DNA of 64,000 nt. Origin: Eudorina sp. 2006-703-Eu-15 (lineage: Eukaryota; Chlorophyta; Chlorophyceae; Chlamydomonadales; Volvocaceae). The notes beneath the pieces were generated by a model that made no database searches, was not told where the DNA came from, and was given only the letters and a program-made list of their open reading frames with translations. The stretch is taken from assembly GCA_003117195.1 (NCBI GenBank), contig BDSI01000017.1, positions 788,538 to 852,537 on the forward strand, in the 5' to 3' direction. Numbering within the stretch: position 1 is the first letter of the stretch; each line of letters starts with the position of its first letter. Positions 63,043-64,000 of the stretch are shown here, piece after piece. The position numbers and the translations under genes were made by a program.

Positions 63043-64000
63043 TTACAACTCGTACGACTGCCGCACGAGACTGGGATCCAGCAGCCAGCAGCGCGGGCGG
63101 GCCACAATCCAGGCCCCAAAGATACCGTGGACAACAAACGACGCCGCCACTCTCGCTTCCATTTTGGTTGTCCGCAAATGGCGCGCCGGCGCGCATCCAG
63201 CGGCCTCCAAGCATCATCCATCCAGACACTCCAGTGCAGTGCCCCCGGATGACAGTCGCTGCCACCGCCATCATCACCGTCCCCGCTGCGGTGGATTGCC
63301 ATCGGTGACCCCGGCATGGTCAGCGATCCTGCCGCAGTTGCTCCGGTCAGCCCGCCCCCGGAAGACCGCTCTCCCCCGGTGCTGCAAGGCACTCCAGGGG
63401 TGCCTGCGAGGCGTGACGCGTCTTGGTTTCCGAACAAGTCTGCACCAAACTCTTCGTGCACGCTTGCAAGGCGGGCCGGTGGCCGCTACCGTCGCCGTCG
63501 CAGGAGTGGGTGTCTGACTCCTTGACGGCCTGCAGCTGCAGTTGCTGCTGCTGTGCGATGGTCGTCGAGGGCTCATGCGGCGCTGACGGCGGCGCCGAGT
63601 GTGGGCGGCGGCGGTGGTGGCGGCGGCGGCAGTGGCGGCCGCGCCGGTGTGGGCGGCGCCGGTGTGGCGCGGCCGGTGGTGGCGTCGGCCGGCAGTGGCG
63701 GCCGCGCCGGTGTGGGCGGCGGCGGTAGTGGTGGCGGCGGTGGTGGCGGCCTGCGGTGGTGGCGGCTGCGGGGACATCTGCAGATGCCGCGTCCCCGGCG
63801 ACTGAAAGGGTAGGTAGCTGCCAACGTGCTGGCCGCACGGCAGTACTGCGGAGAAGGCCTGTAGCTGCACCTGCGCGGGCTGGTTGCCCTGCTTGACTTC
63901 TACGAATCGCTGCAGCTGCGGCGGCTGCTGTGATGGCATGATTTCAGATGATGCAACGGTTATCTCGTTACTTGCCAAGTACGTGTGCGAGGGCATCAGC
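63043..64000 (-). pseudogene. Pro/Gln-rich hypothetical ORF (copy B), interrupted and cut by the window end
   Basis: This matches 52982-53939. Small indels at about 63482, 63505, 63598, 63667, 63687 and 63749 switch the frame between Pro-rich, Arg/His-rich and Ala-rich readings. The intact 409-codon frame of copy A is therefore lost. The N-terminal part lies beyond the window. Confidence 0.4.

Larger units (their letters stand above)
55970..64000. repeat. Tandem segmental duplication, copy B (runs off the window)
   Basis: This repeats 46055-53939 in the same orientation. The shared sequence begins CCACAAACAGCAGCCG at both starts, and the preceding bases differ. Relative to copy A it has four more VNTR units and more than 20 small differences, nearly all one-base gains or losses, which become denser toward the window end. 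Confidence 0.95.

Overview
The window looks like nuclear DNA of a volvocine green alga (Chlamydomonas/Gonium/Volvox group). It is GC-rich and its genes carry many short spliced exons with GTRAGT-type donors. Several genes have the green-algal poly(A) signal TGTAA downstream. The proteins have (SP)n/(PT)n extracellular linkers and long Gln/Ala/Gly tracts. I found no bacterial-type operons, CRISPR arrays, or rRNA or tRNA genes.

Region 1 (0.5-17.5 kb) is a cluster of six secreted-protein genes built from one PAN/apple-like cysteine module, 12 copies in all. Five genes are on the minus strand (524-1351, 3415-4143, 6214-8882, 10196-12273, 15888-17524) and one on the plus strand (13394-14663). Each has a signal-peptide exon followed by one, two or three modules. 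Each module sits in its own exon and every intron is in phase 1, so modules can be added or lost without breaking the frame. All six gene models close in frame. An AT-rich island (about 4.86-5.56 kb) interrupts the cluster.

Region 2 (19.4-31.8 kb, minus) is one gene of about 18 exons for a cytosolic class II (GH38, MAN2C1-type) alpha-mannosidase, with the zinc and nucleophile motifs intact. Head to head with it, about 1 kb away, a seven-exon plus-strand gene (32.8-36.2 kb) encodes a 555-residue protein. Its order of predicted beta strands, helix-turn-helix, beta strands, coiled coil and disordered basic tail resembles the XRCC4/XLF/PAXX superfamily of end-joining factors. This is the most interesting functional lead.

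Region 3 (39-64 kb, minus) holds three members of a family I do not recognise: one at 39.0-43.3 kb and one in each copy of a tandem duplication (46.6-50.8 and 56.5-60.9 kb). They share exon borders and intron phase at the last two introns, CC-VP/ADIC and FYD-VL motifs, and very long Gln/Pro-rich C-termini. One carries 51 uninterrupted CAG codons. The other two carry a 13-residue VNTR that differs by exactly four units between copies. The duplication has a unit of about 9.9 kb: copy A starts at 46055, and copy B starts at 55970 and runs off the window. Each copy includes a hAT-like MITE inside an intron. Copy B differs mostly by one-base length changes that break reading frames, so it is either decaying or poorly polished sequence.

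Three short DNA words are far over-represented: the octamer TGCCGTAC, the palindrome GACCCRYGGGTC, and an AGCGGACCCC-containing dispersed repeat end.
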